Positions 1 to 8,514 of a DNA stretch of 37,050 nucleotides are shown here, piece after piece. The translations under genes and the position numbers were made by a program. The notes beneath the pieces were generated by a model that was not told where the DNA came from, ran no database searches, and worked only from the letters and a program-made list of their open reading frames with translations. The first letter of the stretch is position 1, and each line of letters begins with the position of its first letter. Where the stretch lies: the NCBI GenBank assembly GCA_902385155.1, contig CABMEP010000042.1:1-37050 (forward strand), read 5' to 3'. The stretch comes from an uncultured archaeon. Its GTDB lineage: Archaea > Micrarchaeota > Micrarchaeia > CABMEP01.

Positions 1-1
1 C

Positions 2-949
2 TCCAACGGCGGGACCATCAATTCCTATGTTTCATGGTATGGCACGAACTGCCCGGGCAGCGGGGGCATCAGCTGCGGCAGCTGCGCGATCGGCGCGACA
101 AGCTGCAGCGTGGCGTTCAACAACGGCAACTGCACCGATCCTTGCGTCGGGACGCTCAAGTACAGCGACCTGAACATCACGTGCTCCGGCCCGACCTTGG
201 CGTCCAGCATCATCGGCTGTCCGCTCACGCTCTCCGCCGGTTCGTCGCAGAACGTCACATTCCGCTTCAATGCGTCCGGCTGGCCGACTGGACTGCAGGT
301 CGTCCTGCTCAACTTCACCAGCCATAACGCCACGCAGGGCGCGATAGCCAACATAATGATCGAGTTCGTTCCGGTGAATGCGACGCTGTCGGCCGACAAG
401 ACGGACTACGAGGCCTGCGGGACTGTGTTTTATTCCGTGCAGACGATCGACGGCAACAGGGCGAACGTCGACTCCCCGCTGGACATCAACATCACGGACT
501 CGTTGGGCGCGTTACAGTCCCACATCACTCCAACAGCCATGGCCGGGTTCTACTTCGGCAGCCTCACGCTCGACCAGGCGGCCAGCATCGGCACATGGGT
601 CATACGTGCCCTCGCCCAGAACGTCCTCGGGACGGCGGATTTCATAGTCGGGACGGGCACCAGCGCCGCGATCTGGAAGATAGACATCGCGTTCTCCCCC
701 GACCAGATCACATACGTGGGTCCGACCACCATAACGATGAACTTCACGCCGTACAACCAGCTCGGCAGCAAGATGACGGGCCTCTTGCCCGCAAACATCA
801 CGATCAGCATCGACAGCACCAATGTCACCGGCTCCGTGACCGAGAGCGCGGGCGTCTACCAGTACGCCTATCCGACATCCGCGGGCAGCCATGTCGCGAG
901 CGCGACCGTCGACGGCGTGTCGTCGTCCCGCTCTTTCGTGGTGCAATGA
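2..949 (+). CDS. Secreted/surface protein, C-terminal part (5' truncated by window); Cys-containing region followed by Ig-like beta-sandwich repeats
   Basis: Frame 2 is open from base 2 (SNGGTINSYVSWYGTNCPGSGG...) through the listed ORF 110..949; many N-x-S/T sequons; ends 1 bp before the next gene's ATG. Confidence 0.7.
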   Translation, partial: SNGGTINSYVSWYGTNCPGSGGISCGSCAIGATSCSVAFNNGNCTDPCVGTLKYSDLNITCSGPTLASSIIGCPLTLSAGSSQNVTFRFNASGWPTGLQVVLLNFTSHNATQGAIANIMIEFVPVNATLSADKTDYEACGTVFYSVQTIDGNRANVDSPLDINITDSLGALQSHITPTAMAGFYFGSLTLDQAASIGTWVIRALAQNVLGTADFIVGTGTSAAIWKIDIAFSPDQITYVGPTTITMNFTPYNQLGSKMTGLLPANITISIDSTNVTGSVTESAGVYQYAYPTSAGSHVASATVDGVSSSRSFVVQ

Positions 950-950
950 T

Positions 951-1346
951 ATGGCGTCTCTCGTCAGAGGCCAGATGTCGGTGGAATTCTTCCTCCTGTT
1001 CTCAGTCATACTCCTGGTGTTCGGGCTGTTCTTCTTCTTCTCGAACGAGGTGCAGCGGTACACCACGTACGTCTCCGCCTCCGGCACGTCGGCCACGGTC
1101 GCATACTCCGTCGCCCATTCCATAAACAACGTCTTCCTTGGCGCGGGCGGGCTGTCCACGTCCATCGATGTGCCAGCCGGATACAGCATCGCAGTCCAGC
1201 CTCATTCGATCGTGGTGTCGGACAGCGAGAACCGTTCCGGTTCCTTCCCCATGCTGCCGGCGGCCGCGGATGTTTCGGTTCCAGCCAATTCATCCATCAT
1301 CACGATAACCAATCTCAACGGCACGATCTCGGTGACAGGCGAATGA
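951..1346 (+). CDS. Archaeal class III signal peptide (pilin-like) protein
   Basis: Internal start MASLVRGQMSVEFFLLFSVILLVFGLFFFF; GQMSVEFFLL matches the class III motif (G|QxSxExxxL). ORF track start 891 lies inside the upstream gene. Confidence 0.75.
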   Translation: MASLVRGQMSVEFFLLFSVILLVFGLFFFFSNEVQRYTTYVSASGTSATVAYSVAHSINNVFLGAGGLSTSIDVPAGYSIAVQPHSIVVSDSENRSGSFPMLPAAADVSVPANSSIITITNLNGTISVTGE

Positions 1347-1879
1347 AGCGCATCAATAGGAATCATCCGATACTTCCCGCGTTCCGCGGTTCCGGCAGCG
1401 CGGGCCGTGCGCCCCGCAGCTCCAGGGGGCAGGCATATGTGATCGAGATGTTCACTGTGATCATCACGGCGCTCGTGATCCTCGGCGCGTCGGTCATGCT
1501 GCTCGGCAGCGTGAACACCTATCGGTTGAATACGGACAGGACAATGCTCGCGGCGCAGGACGCCGCCAACGCGCTCATGCTCACGTCCGGATCGCCTTCC
1601 GATTGGGAGCAGGATCCCTCGAATGTTTCGGTGGTGGGTCTTGCGAACGGGCGCAATGTCGTAGATCCGGCCAAGCTCGCGGCGCTGAACCAGACCAGCT
1701 ATCCCGCCCTCATGGGATTGGAGAGATTCAACGTCTCGATCAACATCACCAGCGAGGGGAACGTGATATATCAGACCGGCTTAGTCAGCAATGACAACGA
1801 CATCTTCATCATAGACCGCACGTGCGTGCTCATGAACGGCACGCCATGCACGTTGCGGCTGGTGGTCTCGGGAGGATGA
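1343..1879 (+). CDS. Pilin-like secreted protein with N-terminal hydrophobic helix
   Basis: ATGA overlap with previous gene; N-terminus ...SSRGQAYVIEMFTVIITALVILGASVMLLG resembles a degenerate class III/pilin signal. Confidence 0.6.
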   Translation: MKRINRNHPILPAFRGSGSAGRAPRSSRGQAYVIEMFTVIITALVILGASVMLLGSVNTYRLNTDRTMLAAQDAANALMLTSGSPSDWEQDPSNVSVVGLANGRNVVDPAKLAALNQTSYPALMGLERFNVSINITSEGNVIYQTGLVSNDNDIFIIDRTCVLMNGTPCTLRLVVSGG

Positions 1880-1880
1880 C

Positions 1881-2303
1881 ATGGGTATCCCATTCCCTCC
1901 CCGCAAGCCGTCCGCGTCCCCGATGCGGAAAGGGTTCGTCGCGCTGCTGGACGCGATCACGGCGCTCTTCGTGCTGATGATGTTCAGCGCCATGATTACA
2001 AACACGCTGCAGCAGAGGATCCTCGACCCCCAGGCGCAGCTGCAGCGCCAGGGGATGGACGTGCTCACGGCGCTGGAGCGGTCGGGGGCGTTCTATTCGC
2101 CGAGCGCCGTCCTGTCCGAGACGGGCGATTCGGTATGCATGAGGCTCGAGATATACAACGGGACATCGACAGCCGTCGATTCCACTTCAACGAAGTCGGG
2201 ATGCCCGTCGTCGAACAGCAACGAGCGGGTGGTCTGGCGCTCTTTCGTGGCGAACGGCCAGTTCAAGACGGCAAGACTGGCGATCTGGGTGAAGACGCAA
2301 TGA
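1881..2303 (+). CDS. Pilin-like/secreted protein with single N-terminal TM helix
   Basis: MRKGFVALLDAITALFVLMMFSAMITNTL; 1 bp from upstream stop; same operon. Confidence 0.55.
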   Translation: MGIPFPPRKPSASPMRKGFVALLDAITALFVLMMFSAMITNTLQQRILDPQAQLQRQGMDVLTALERSGAFYSPSAVLSETGDSVCMRLEIYNGTSTAVDSTSTKSGCPSSNSNERVVWRSFVANGQFKTARLAIWVKTQ

Positions 2304-3148
2304 GATCACACGGCAAGGGACGGACCGACGGCAGGATGAAAGGCTACATCCTCTCGCTAATGATGCTGATGCTCATGTCGGTGATTTCGATCTACGCCGC
2401 CGATGCGGTCGCCCAGAAGCAGCAGGCCCATTCGCTGCTGCAGAAGCAGTTCTACACCGAGAAGACAGCGTATTTCCTCGATGACATGGCGCAGGACGTC
2501 CGGTACGTCCTCCGTCTCGACTATCCGTCCAACTCCGCCCAGCTCGTCTTCCGCGAGAACCTGGCCGTGAACAAGTCCCAGTTCCTGGCGAACTATTCGT
2601 CGTTCCTCGGCAATTTCTCGCAGACCACCAACACCAACGTCTCGTTCGCCTATTCCGATCCGCTGGGCATCGAGGTGTCCAACGGCCTGACATACCTGTC
2701 TAACTTCACCAACCAGCGGGTCGACCTCTACAACATGACCGGCGGGCCTGCCGCGGTGGCTGCGTACTATATCTCGATCAATTCGAGCCAGGAGCGGAGC
2801 GCCGTCCTGCCGATATCGTTCGTGGGCAGCGGGACGTATGTCTGGATAAACTACACCGATCTGGCCAAGCCCGCGAAGAGCTTCGTCGATTCTGGATTCG
2901 TGGATCCTACGGCCCTCAGCACCTACGAGATAAAATACGGGGCCGGCAGGAGCGTCTTCCTGAGTCTGGGCCTCGTCGACGGGAGGCAGAACGCCTACCG
3001 ATTGGAGCAGTCCGGGATACTGGCTGTCGCGGGCCATTCGCTCGAGGTCAACTGCACCGCCCCAGGCAGCCTCTATGCGTTCTACACCCTTCCGCTGAAC
3101 ATCACGCTGCCCGGCTCCGGCTTCACCGGCCGCCTTCCGGCCCGCTGA
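2300..3148 (+). CDS. Membrane-anchored secreted protein, pilin-like operon
   Basis: Start ATG 2300 (MRSHGKGRTDGRMKGYILSLMMLMLMSVISIYAADAVAQ) overlaps the TGA of the previous gene (ATGA); the 2135 start in the track is out of frame within the upstream gene. Confidence 0.6.
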   Translation: MRSHGKGRTDGRMKGYILSLMMLMLMSVISIYAADAVAQKQQAHSLLQKQFYTEKTAYFLDDMAQDVRYVLRLDYPSNSAQLVFRENLAVNKSQFLANYSSFLGNFSQTTNTNVSFAYSDPLGIEVSNGLTYLSNFTNQRVDLYNMTGGPAAVAAYYISINSSQERSAVLPISFVGSGTYVWINYTDLAKPAKSFVDSGFVDPTALSTYEIKYGAGRSVFLSLGLVDGRQNAYRLEQSGILAVAGHSLEVNCTAPGSLYAFYTLPLNITLPGSGFTGRLPAR

Positions 3149-3234
3149 CCCGTATGTTCGGGCGTCGAACCCTTCCGGGACCAGGCAACGTTTGCCGAGA
3201 GAATAGGCAAAATCGCCCGCCGGAACGGGCAACG

Positions 3235-3242
3235 TTTATAAA
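3235..3242 (+). promoter_or_regulatory. TATA box of the EF-1alpha transcript
   Basis: TTTATAAA, predicting a TSS near 3260-3265 and a leader of about 70 nt. Confidence 0.6.
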
Positions 3243-3332
3243 TCTTAATACAGTAATAGGGATGCTCTTTTTCTGAGAGCAGTTTGCGTTATTGCAAATC
3301 CAGAATTAGGAGGAATACTTAGGAGGGATATT

Positions 3333-4604
3333 ATGGCAGCGAAAGAACACATGAATCTGATCTTCATCGGTCACGTCGACCACGGCAAATCCACGTCGGT
3401 CGGACGAGTCCTCTACGACACAGGCGCGCTCACCGAGCAGGAGCTCAAGAAGCTCAAGGAGGAGGCGGCCAAGGTCGGGAAGGCGACATTCGAGTTCGCG
3501 TTCGCCATGGACAAGCTGAAGGAGGAGCGGGAGAGAGGAGTCACCATCGACATCGCCCACAGGGAATTCAGCACCCCGAAGTACTATTTCACGATCATCG
3601 ACGCCCCCGGGCACAAGGACTTCGTCAAGAACATGATCACGGGAGCATCCCAGGCGGACGCCGCGGTGCTCGTGTGCTCAGTGAAGGACGGGATCCAGCA
3701 GCAGACCAGGGAGCACGCCTTCCTCGCGAAGGTGCTCGGAATCGGCCAGGTCATCGTCGCGGTCAACAAGATGGACACAGTAGCGTACGACCGCGTGAAG
3801 TTCGAGGACCTCAAGAAGCAGATGCAGACATTCCTGCAGACCATCGGCTTCAAGCCGGAGACCGTGCAGTACATACCTATGTCCGCTTATGAAGGAGAGA
3901 ACGTCGGGAAGAAGGCCACCAAGATGGAGTGGTACACCGGCGACACGCTCGTAGGCGCGTTCGACAAGCTCGTCCCGCCCAAGAAGCTCACCGACAAGCC
4001 GCTCAGGCTGCCTGTCCAGGAAGTCTTCTCAATCACCGGATTCGGCACAGTGCCAGTGGGCCGTGTCGAGACCGGTGTCATGAAGCCGGGCGACAAGGTC
4101 ATCTTCATGCCGTCCAACGTGACAGCCGAAGTGAAGTCAATCGAGATGCACCACCAGATGCTGCAGCAGGCAGTGCCTGGCGACAACGTCGGCTTCAACG
4201 TCAAGGGTGTGGACAAGACCCAGATCAGCCGTGGTGACGTAGTTGGTCCAGTTTCCAGCCCACCGACAGTGGTGGACACGTTCACTGCGCAGATCGTGGT
4301 CCTGAACCACCCGACGGCGATCGCGATAAACTACACTCCGGTCTTCCACGCGCACACCGTGCAGTTCGCGGGCAACTTCGTGGAGCTGGTGGAGAAGAAG
4401 GACCCGAAGACAGGCCAGACGATGCAGAAGAATCCGGACTTCCTGAAGGCCGGTGACGTCGCCATCGTCAAGGTCAAGCCGCTCAAGAACGTCTCGCTCG
4501 AGAAGTACCAGGAATTCCCGCAGCTCGGAAGGTTCGCGCTGCGTGACATGGGCCAGACTGTGGCGGCAGGAGTCATCCTCGACATAGTGCCGAAGAAGCT
4601 CTGA
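3333..4604 (+). CDS. tuf: Translation elongation factor 1-alpha (EF-Tu family)
   Basis: MNLIFIGHVDHGKSTSVGRVLYD, DAPGHKDF, NKMD G-motifs; tandem Shine-Dalgarno sequences upstream. Confidence 0.97.
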   Translation: MAAKEHMNLIFIGHVDHGKSTSVGRVLYDTGALTEQELKKLKEEAAKVGKATFEFAFAMDKLKEERERGVTIDIAHREFSTPKYYFTIIDAPGHKDFVKNMITGASQADAAVLVCSVKDGIQQQTREHAFLAKVLGIGQVIVAVNKMDTVAYDRVKFEDLKKQMQTFLQTIGFKPETVQYIPMSAYEGENVGKKATKMEWYTGDTLVGAFDKLVPPKKLTDKPLRLPVQEVFSITGFGTVPVGRVETGVMKPGDKVIFMPSNVTAEVKSIEMHHQMLQQAVPGDNVGFNVKGVDKTQISRGDVVGPVSSPPTVVDTFTAQIVVLNHPTAIAINYTPVFHAHTVQFAGNFVELVEKKDPKTGQTMQKNPDFLKAGDVAIVKVKPLKNVSLEKYQEFPQLGRFALRDMGQTVAAGVILDIVPKKL

Positions 4605-4641
4605 GCTGTCGCAATAACGCTGAATGATTTCGTGATCGGAT

Positions 4642-4947
4642 ATGGGAAAAGCAAGAATCAAGCTGGTGGGCCGTGACCCGAAGGAGCTCGAGGATGTCTC
4701 CAAGCAGATCGTGGAGATAGCCAAGGGCGCGGGCGTGCCTGTCAGCGGGCCGATCCCGCTTCCGACCAAGAAGCTCGTAGTCGCGACCCGCAGGACGCCC
4801 TGCGGCGACGGCTCCGACACCTATGAGAGGTGGCACATGCGCATCTACAAGCGCCTCATCGAGGTCGCTGGAGACGAGCGCACGCTGCGATCGATCATGC
4901 GTGTGCGGGTCCCGGACACGGTCAGGATCGAGATCACGATCAGCTAA
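4642..4947 (+). CDS. rps10: 30S ribosomal protein S10 (uS10)
   Basis: ARIKLVGRDPKELEDVSKQI...VSGPIPLPTKKLVVATRRTPCGDGSDTYERWHMRIYKRLI; canonical EF1A-uS10 gene order. Confidence 0.97.
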   Translation: MGKARIKLVGRDPKELEDVSKQIVEIAKGAGVPVSGPIPLPTKKLVVATRRTPCGDGSDTYERWHMRIYKRLIEVAGDERTLRSIMRVRVPDTVRIEITIS

Positions 4948-4951
4948 GCGG

Positions 4952-4989
4952 TCTATTTCTCCTTTCTTTTTCCTTTCCTTTTAATTTTC
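4952..4989 (+). terminator. Pyrimidine/T-rich archaeal-type terminator after rps10
   Basis: tctatttctcctttctttttcctttccttttaatttt directly after the uS10 stop. Confidence 0.5.
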
Positions 4990-5044
4990 GTCCGCCTAGC
5001 ATCCGCTCAGGTTTAAAACACGTCGCTGTATATTGTAATCGCAT

Positions 5045-5129
5045 GCGGGGTTCGCATAATCTGGTATTGCGCTGGTCTTGAAAACCAGTGTGGCTTCGCC
5101 ACGTATGGGTTCAAATCCCATACCCCGCG
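5045..5129 (+). tRNA. tRNA-Ser (anticodon UGA)
   Basis: Acceptor GCGGGGT/ACCCCGC, anticodon arm CTGGT-CTTGAAA-ACCAG, long variable arm GTGGC-TTC-GCCAC, T-arm ATGGG-TTCAAAT-CCCAT, discriminator G; CCA not encoded. Confidence 0.93.
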
Positions 5130-5193
5130 CTTTCTGCCGATTTTTCAAGCCAGCGCCAGCAACGGTTAAATACTCCCGGCGAGCTATCGTCGC

Positions 5194-5790
5194 ATGGAAC
5201 CGAAGTATCTTCCAGCAGATCTTCTCATCCGGAAGATAGACGAACCGAACCGATCGGCGCTGATGAAGCTGATGTCGGACAACCTCCAGTTGTTCAGCGC
5301 AGCCAGGGGGTCGTCGAACAACCACCAGGCATGGGCCGGCGGGTATCTCGACCACGTCAAGGAGACGATGAACACGGCCGCCGTCCTGTACGAGCAGCTA
5401 AACGGCATTCGCCCGCTGCCGTTCTCCCTGTCCGACGCGCTCCTAGTCATGTTCCTCCACGATGTCGAGAAGCCGTGGAAGTATGAGCTCAAATCCGACG
5501 GGGCGCTCGCGATCGTAGAATCGCTGACCGCGAAGGATGCCCAGCATGAATTCAGGCGCAAGAAATTCGACGAGTACGGGATCACGTTTACTCGGGAGCA
5601 GGCCAATGCGCTCAGATATGTCGAGGGCGAAGGGAAGGATTATTCCCCCTCTCGCCGAGCGATGGGCCCGCTTGCGGCGTTCTGCCATATCTGCGACATG
5701 GCGAGCGCCAGGATGTGGTTCGATTATCCGATGGAGAACTGCGATCCATGGGCCGGCGCGGAAAGGACTCTAACTGATGATAAACAGTAA
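5194..5790 (+). CDS. HD-superfamily metal-dependent phosphohydrolase-like protein
   Basis: NHQAWAGGYLDH ... MFLHDVEKPW ... FCHICDMASARMW gives an H...HD...D pattern; TATA-like ttaaatac about 25 nt upstream. Confidence 0.55.
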   Translation: MEPKYLPADLLIRKIDEPNRSALMKLMSDNLQLFSAARGSSNNHQAWAGGYLDHVKETMNTAAVLYEQLNGIRPLPFSLSDALLVMFLHDVEKPWKYELKSDGALAIVESLTAKDAQHEFRRKKFDEYGITFTREQANALRYVEGEGKDYSPSRRAMGPLAAFCHICDMASARMWFDYPMENCDPWAGAERTLTDDKQ

Positions 5791-5807
5791 TCTATTCTGC
5801 CATTCAA

Positions 5808-5978
5808 TCAGATTCTCTTAGCTACTACTATCGGTCGTTTCAGCTTCTTCTTAGGCGGGCTCAATCTCAGGAAAAGAATACCTAGTTCATACTCAAAAGC
5901 CAGCTTCTTGTTGAGGAGTATCCGCGCTGCGGATTTGTCGATTTCGCCTATGCATTTTCCTTTGTAGAAGAGCCTCAC
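5808..5978 (-). CDS. Small (56 aa) basic protein, unlisted in ORF track, GTG start
   Basis: Reverse strand reads V/M-RLFYKGKCIGEIDKSAARILLNKKLAFEYELGILFLRLSPPKKKLKRPIVVAKRI*; AT-rich TATA-like tattaaaaa about 25 nt upstream of GTG. Confidence 0.45.
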   Translation of the reverse strand: MRLFYKGKCIGEIDKSAARILLNKKLAFEYELGILFLRLSPPKKKLKRPIVVAKRI

Positions 5979-6081
5979 TATCCAGTTTCGCTGGCATGGT
6001 TTTTAATACTTTATTAATCAGTTCATAACTTACCATTTTAGTTCGGAAAAGATATTCAACGCAATCCTTCAAGACCGGTCC

Positions 6082-6372
6082 ATGAAGAAGAAGGAAAAGG
6101 ACGTCCTGAACCTCTTATCAAAGATGTACTCCTACCAACTGCTGCAGAGCATGGACCGGGGTCCGCGGAGGTTCAAGGACCTGTCCGAAGCCTGCCAGAA
6201 TGAGAAGATGAGGACCCAGCGCCTGAGAGAGTTCGAGAGCTTCAGCCTGATAAAGGTCCATCCAAAGCGCATAGAAGGCCGCGCCGTTTCATTGTATGAA
6301 CTTTCAGAGACGGGCAGGTCTACATTGAAGTTCGCAGAGGACATAAAAAGACTGCAAAAATCCAAACAGTGA
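6082..6372 (+). CDS. Winged-helix/HTH transcriptional regulator (HxlR/ArsR-like)
   Basis: YQLLQSMDRGPRRFKDLSEACQNEKMRTQRLREFESFSLIKVHPKRIEGRAVSLYELSETGRSTL. Confidence 0.65.
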   Translation: MKKKEKDVLNLLSKMYSYQLLQSMDRGPRRFKDLSEACQNEKMRTQRLREFESFSLIKVHPKRIEGRAVSLYELSETGRSTLKFAEDIKRLQKSKQ

Positions 6373-6377
6373 CGGAA

Positions 6378-7070
6378 CTAGCAGAGCCCCTCTTCTTTGA
6401 GACTTACGTATCGGCCGTCTCCGATGATGATATGGTCCAGGAGTTCTATCCCCAACAGATCGCCCGCCTTGCTTAAGCGGGATGTCATCGTTATATCGAG
6501 CCCGCTCGGCGTCGGATCGCCGCTTGGATGATTGTGGACAAGGATTATCGCCGCCGCATTCTCTTCAATCGCGAGCTGGAACACCTCCCGCGGATGGACG
6601 CTGTTCGTGTTGAGGCCCCCGATCGCCACAGTGGCATGCTTTAGGACACGCGCCTTTGCATCCAGGCAGACGCATTTGAGCATCTCCCGCTTGGACCTGC
6701 GCATGATCGGCATCAACTGGCGGGCGATGTCCGCCGGGTTCGTAATGCTAAGCTTGGTCCGTGCGTCCGATCCGATGCTCGCGCGCCTTCCGAGTTCGAA
6801 GGCGGCAACGAGAGCGCTTGCCTTGGCATGGCTGACTCCAAATGTCTTCATCAGCTCGGACGGGGGAAGCGCGGAGAGCTTCGCCACGTCGTATCTGGCG
6901 AGCAGCCGGTTCGCGAGCGCGAGGACGCTCTCCTTCCGGCTTCCAGTTCCCAACAGGAGCGCGAGAAGTTCGGCGCTGCTCAGCCCCTCCGGACCAAGCC
7001 GCATGAGCCGCTCTCTCGGCCGTTCCATCGAAGGCAGATCCTTGAGTCTTACTTTGAGATTGCGGGGCAT
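6378..7070 (-). CDS. radC: RadC-family JAB/MPN protein (UPF0758)
   Basis: RPRERLMRLGPEGLSSAELLALLLGTG...; VHPREVFQLAIEENAAAIILVHNHPSGDPTPSGLD (JAMM HxH...D). Confidence 0.92.
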   Translation of the reverse strand: MPRNLKVRLKDLPSMERPRERLMRLGPEGLSSAELLALLLGTGSRKESVLALANRLLARYDVAKLSALPPSELMKTFGVSHAKASALVAAFELGRRASIGSDARTKLSITNPADIARQLMPIMRRSKREMLKCVCLDAKARVLKHATVAIGGLNTNSVHPREVFQLAIEENAAAIILVHNHPSGDPTPSGLDITMTSRLSKAGDLLGIELLDHIIIGDGRYVSLKEEGLC

Positions 7071-7127
7071 TCTTTAGGATCAAAATACTGCGGTTATAAC
7101 TGCTGTGGGGGTGGATTTCGTGTGATT

Positions 7128-8498
7128 TCACTTCTTCTCCTTTATCTTCTTGAGAACCAGTTCCCGCACCAGCTTGGAGTCCGCTCTTCCTTTCAGCAGC
7201 TTGATCGCGTTGCCGACGACGAAGTTCAGCGCCTTCTCGTTGCCTGCCTTGTAGTCGGCTATCGACTTCGGATTTCCCTCGACGACGGTGTCTATGATGC
7301 GGCCTATCTCCTTGGTGTCCTTGGTCATGAGCAGATCCATCTCGGTGGCTATGGTCTTCGGCGATTTCTTCTTCTCGAACAGCGCGATCAGCGTCTGCTC
7401 CATTCCTTTGTCGCTGACCTCTCCGGCCTCGAACATGCCGAACAGCTCGCTGAGCCATTCCTCCTTCAGTCCGGATCTCTTCAGCGTGAGCTCCCTGTAG
7501 TTCAGCTGCTTCTTCAGCGGCCCGCGGATCCATAGCGCGATCTTCTGCGGTATGGCCCTCTTCGCCATCCTCTCGAAGAGGTTCGCGATCTCCACCTCGG
7601 CGACGAGTATCCATGCGTCTTCCGGCCTGATGCCGAAGTCCTTGCTCAGCCTCGCGGCCTTCGCCCTCGGCAGCTCGGGCATCTTCCTGCCCAGCTCGGC
7701 CACGTGGGCCCGGTTGACGGATATCGGGGGCACGTCCGGATCCGGCAGGTACCTGTAATCCTCCTCGGTCTCCTTCTTCCTGAGCGTGGTCGTGCTGTTC
7801 GACGCCTCCTCGAAATGCCGCGTCTCCATGATGACTTTTCCTCCGCGCCTGACGACGTTCTGCTGGCGGATTATCTCGTAAGCGAGCGCAGCGACCACTC
7901 CGCTGAATGAGTTGATGTTCTTGACTTCGACGCGTGTGCCTCCGTCTATGCTGACATTGGCGTCAGCCCTCATGCTTCCGGGCTCGTCCCTCGCGACGTC
8001 GAGGTATCCGAGTATCGCGGAGAGCTCGTCCAGGAACTCTCTCGCATCCTCCGGCGACCTCATGTCCGGTTCCGTGACAATCTCGATGAGCGGGATCCCC
8101 GCCCTGTTGTAGTCCACCGTGCCTTCCCTCAGCTCGTAACGGCCGGGATCCTCCTCGATATGCACTTCGCGGATGCGTATCGTTCCGAGGTTGCCTTCCG
8201 CTCCGATCGGCTTGGACGTCCTCTGGTATCCGGACGGGTTGTCCGGGTAGAGGTAATGTTTCCTCTGCATGATGCTGGAGTCCCTGATCCTGCAATTGAG
8301 CGCGAGCGCTATCTTCAGCAGGTTGTCCAGCGCCGTCTTGTTCAGTCCGAACGGCTTGGAACCGGGCTGCGCTGCGCACGTCGGACACAGGTTCTCGTTT
8401 GGCTCGACGTCCCTGTAGTTGGTCGGGCAACTGCAGAATATCTTGCTCTTGGTCTTCAGCTGCACGTGGATCTCCAATCCGATTATGACGTTCACCAT
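7128..8498 (-). CDS. gatB: Asp/Glu-tRNA(Asn/Gln) amidotransferase subunit B
   Basis: MVNVIIGLEIHVQLKTKSKIFCSCPTNYRDVEPNENLCPTC...; start reassigned from 8576 to 8498. Confidence 0.95.
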   Translation of the reverse strand: MVNVIIGLEIHVQLKTKSKIFCSCPTNYRDVEPNENLCPTCAAQPGSKPFGLNKTALDNLLKIALALNCRIRDSSIMQRKHYLYPDNPSGYQRTSKPIGAEGNLGTIRIREVHIEEDPGRYELREGTVDYNRAGIPLIEIVTEPDMRSPEDAREFLDELSAILGYLDVARDEPGSMRADANVSIDGGTRVEVKNINSFSGVVAALAYEIIRQQNVVRRGGKVIMETRHFEEASNSTTTLRKKETEEDYRYLPDPDVPPISVNRAHVAELGRKMPELPRAKAARLSKDFGIRPEDAWILVAEVEIANLFERMAKRAIPQKIALWIRGPLKKQLNYRELTLKRSGLKEEWLSELFGMFEAGEVSDKGMEQTLIALFEKKKSPKTIATEMDLLMTKDTKEIGRIIDTVVEGNPKSIADYKAGNEKALNFVVGNAIKLLKGRADSKLVRELVLKKIKEKK

Positions 8499-8514
8499 GA
8501 GTATCACAATTGAT

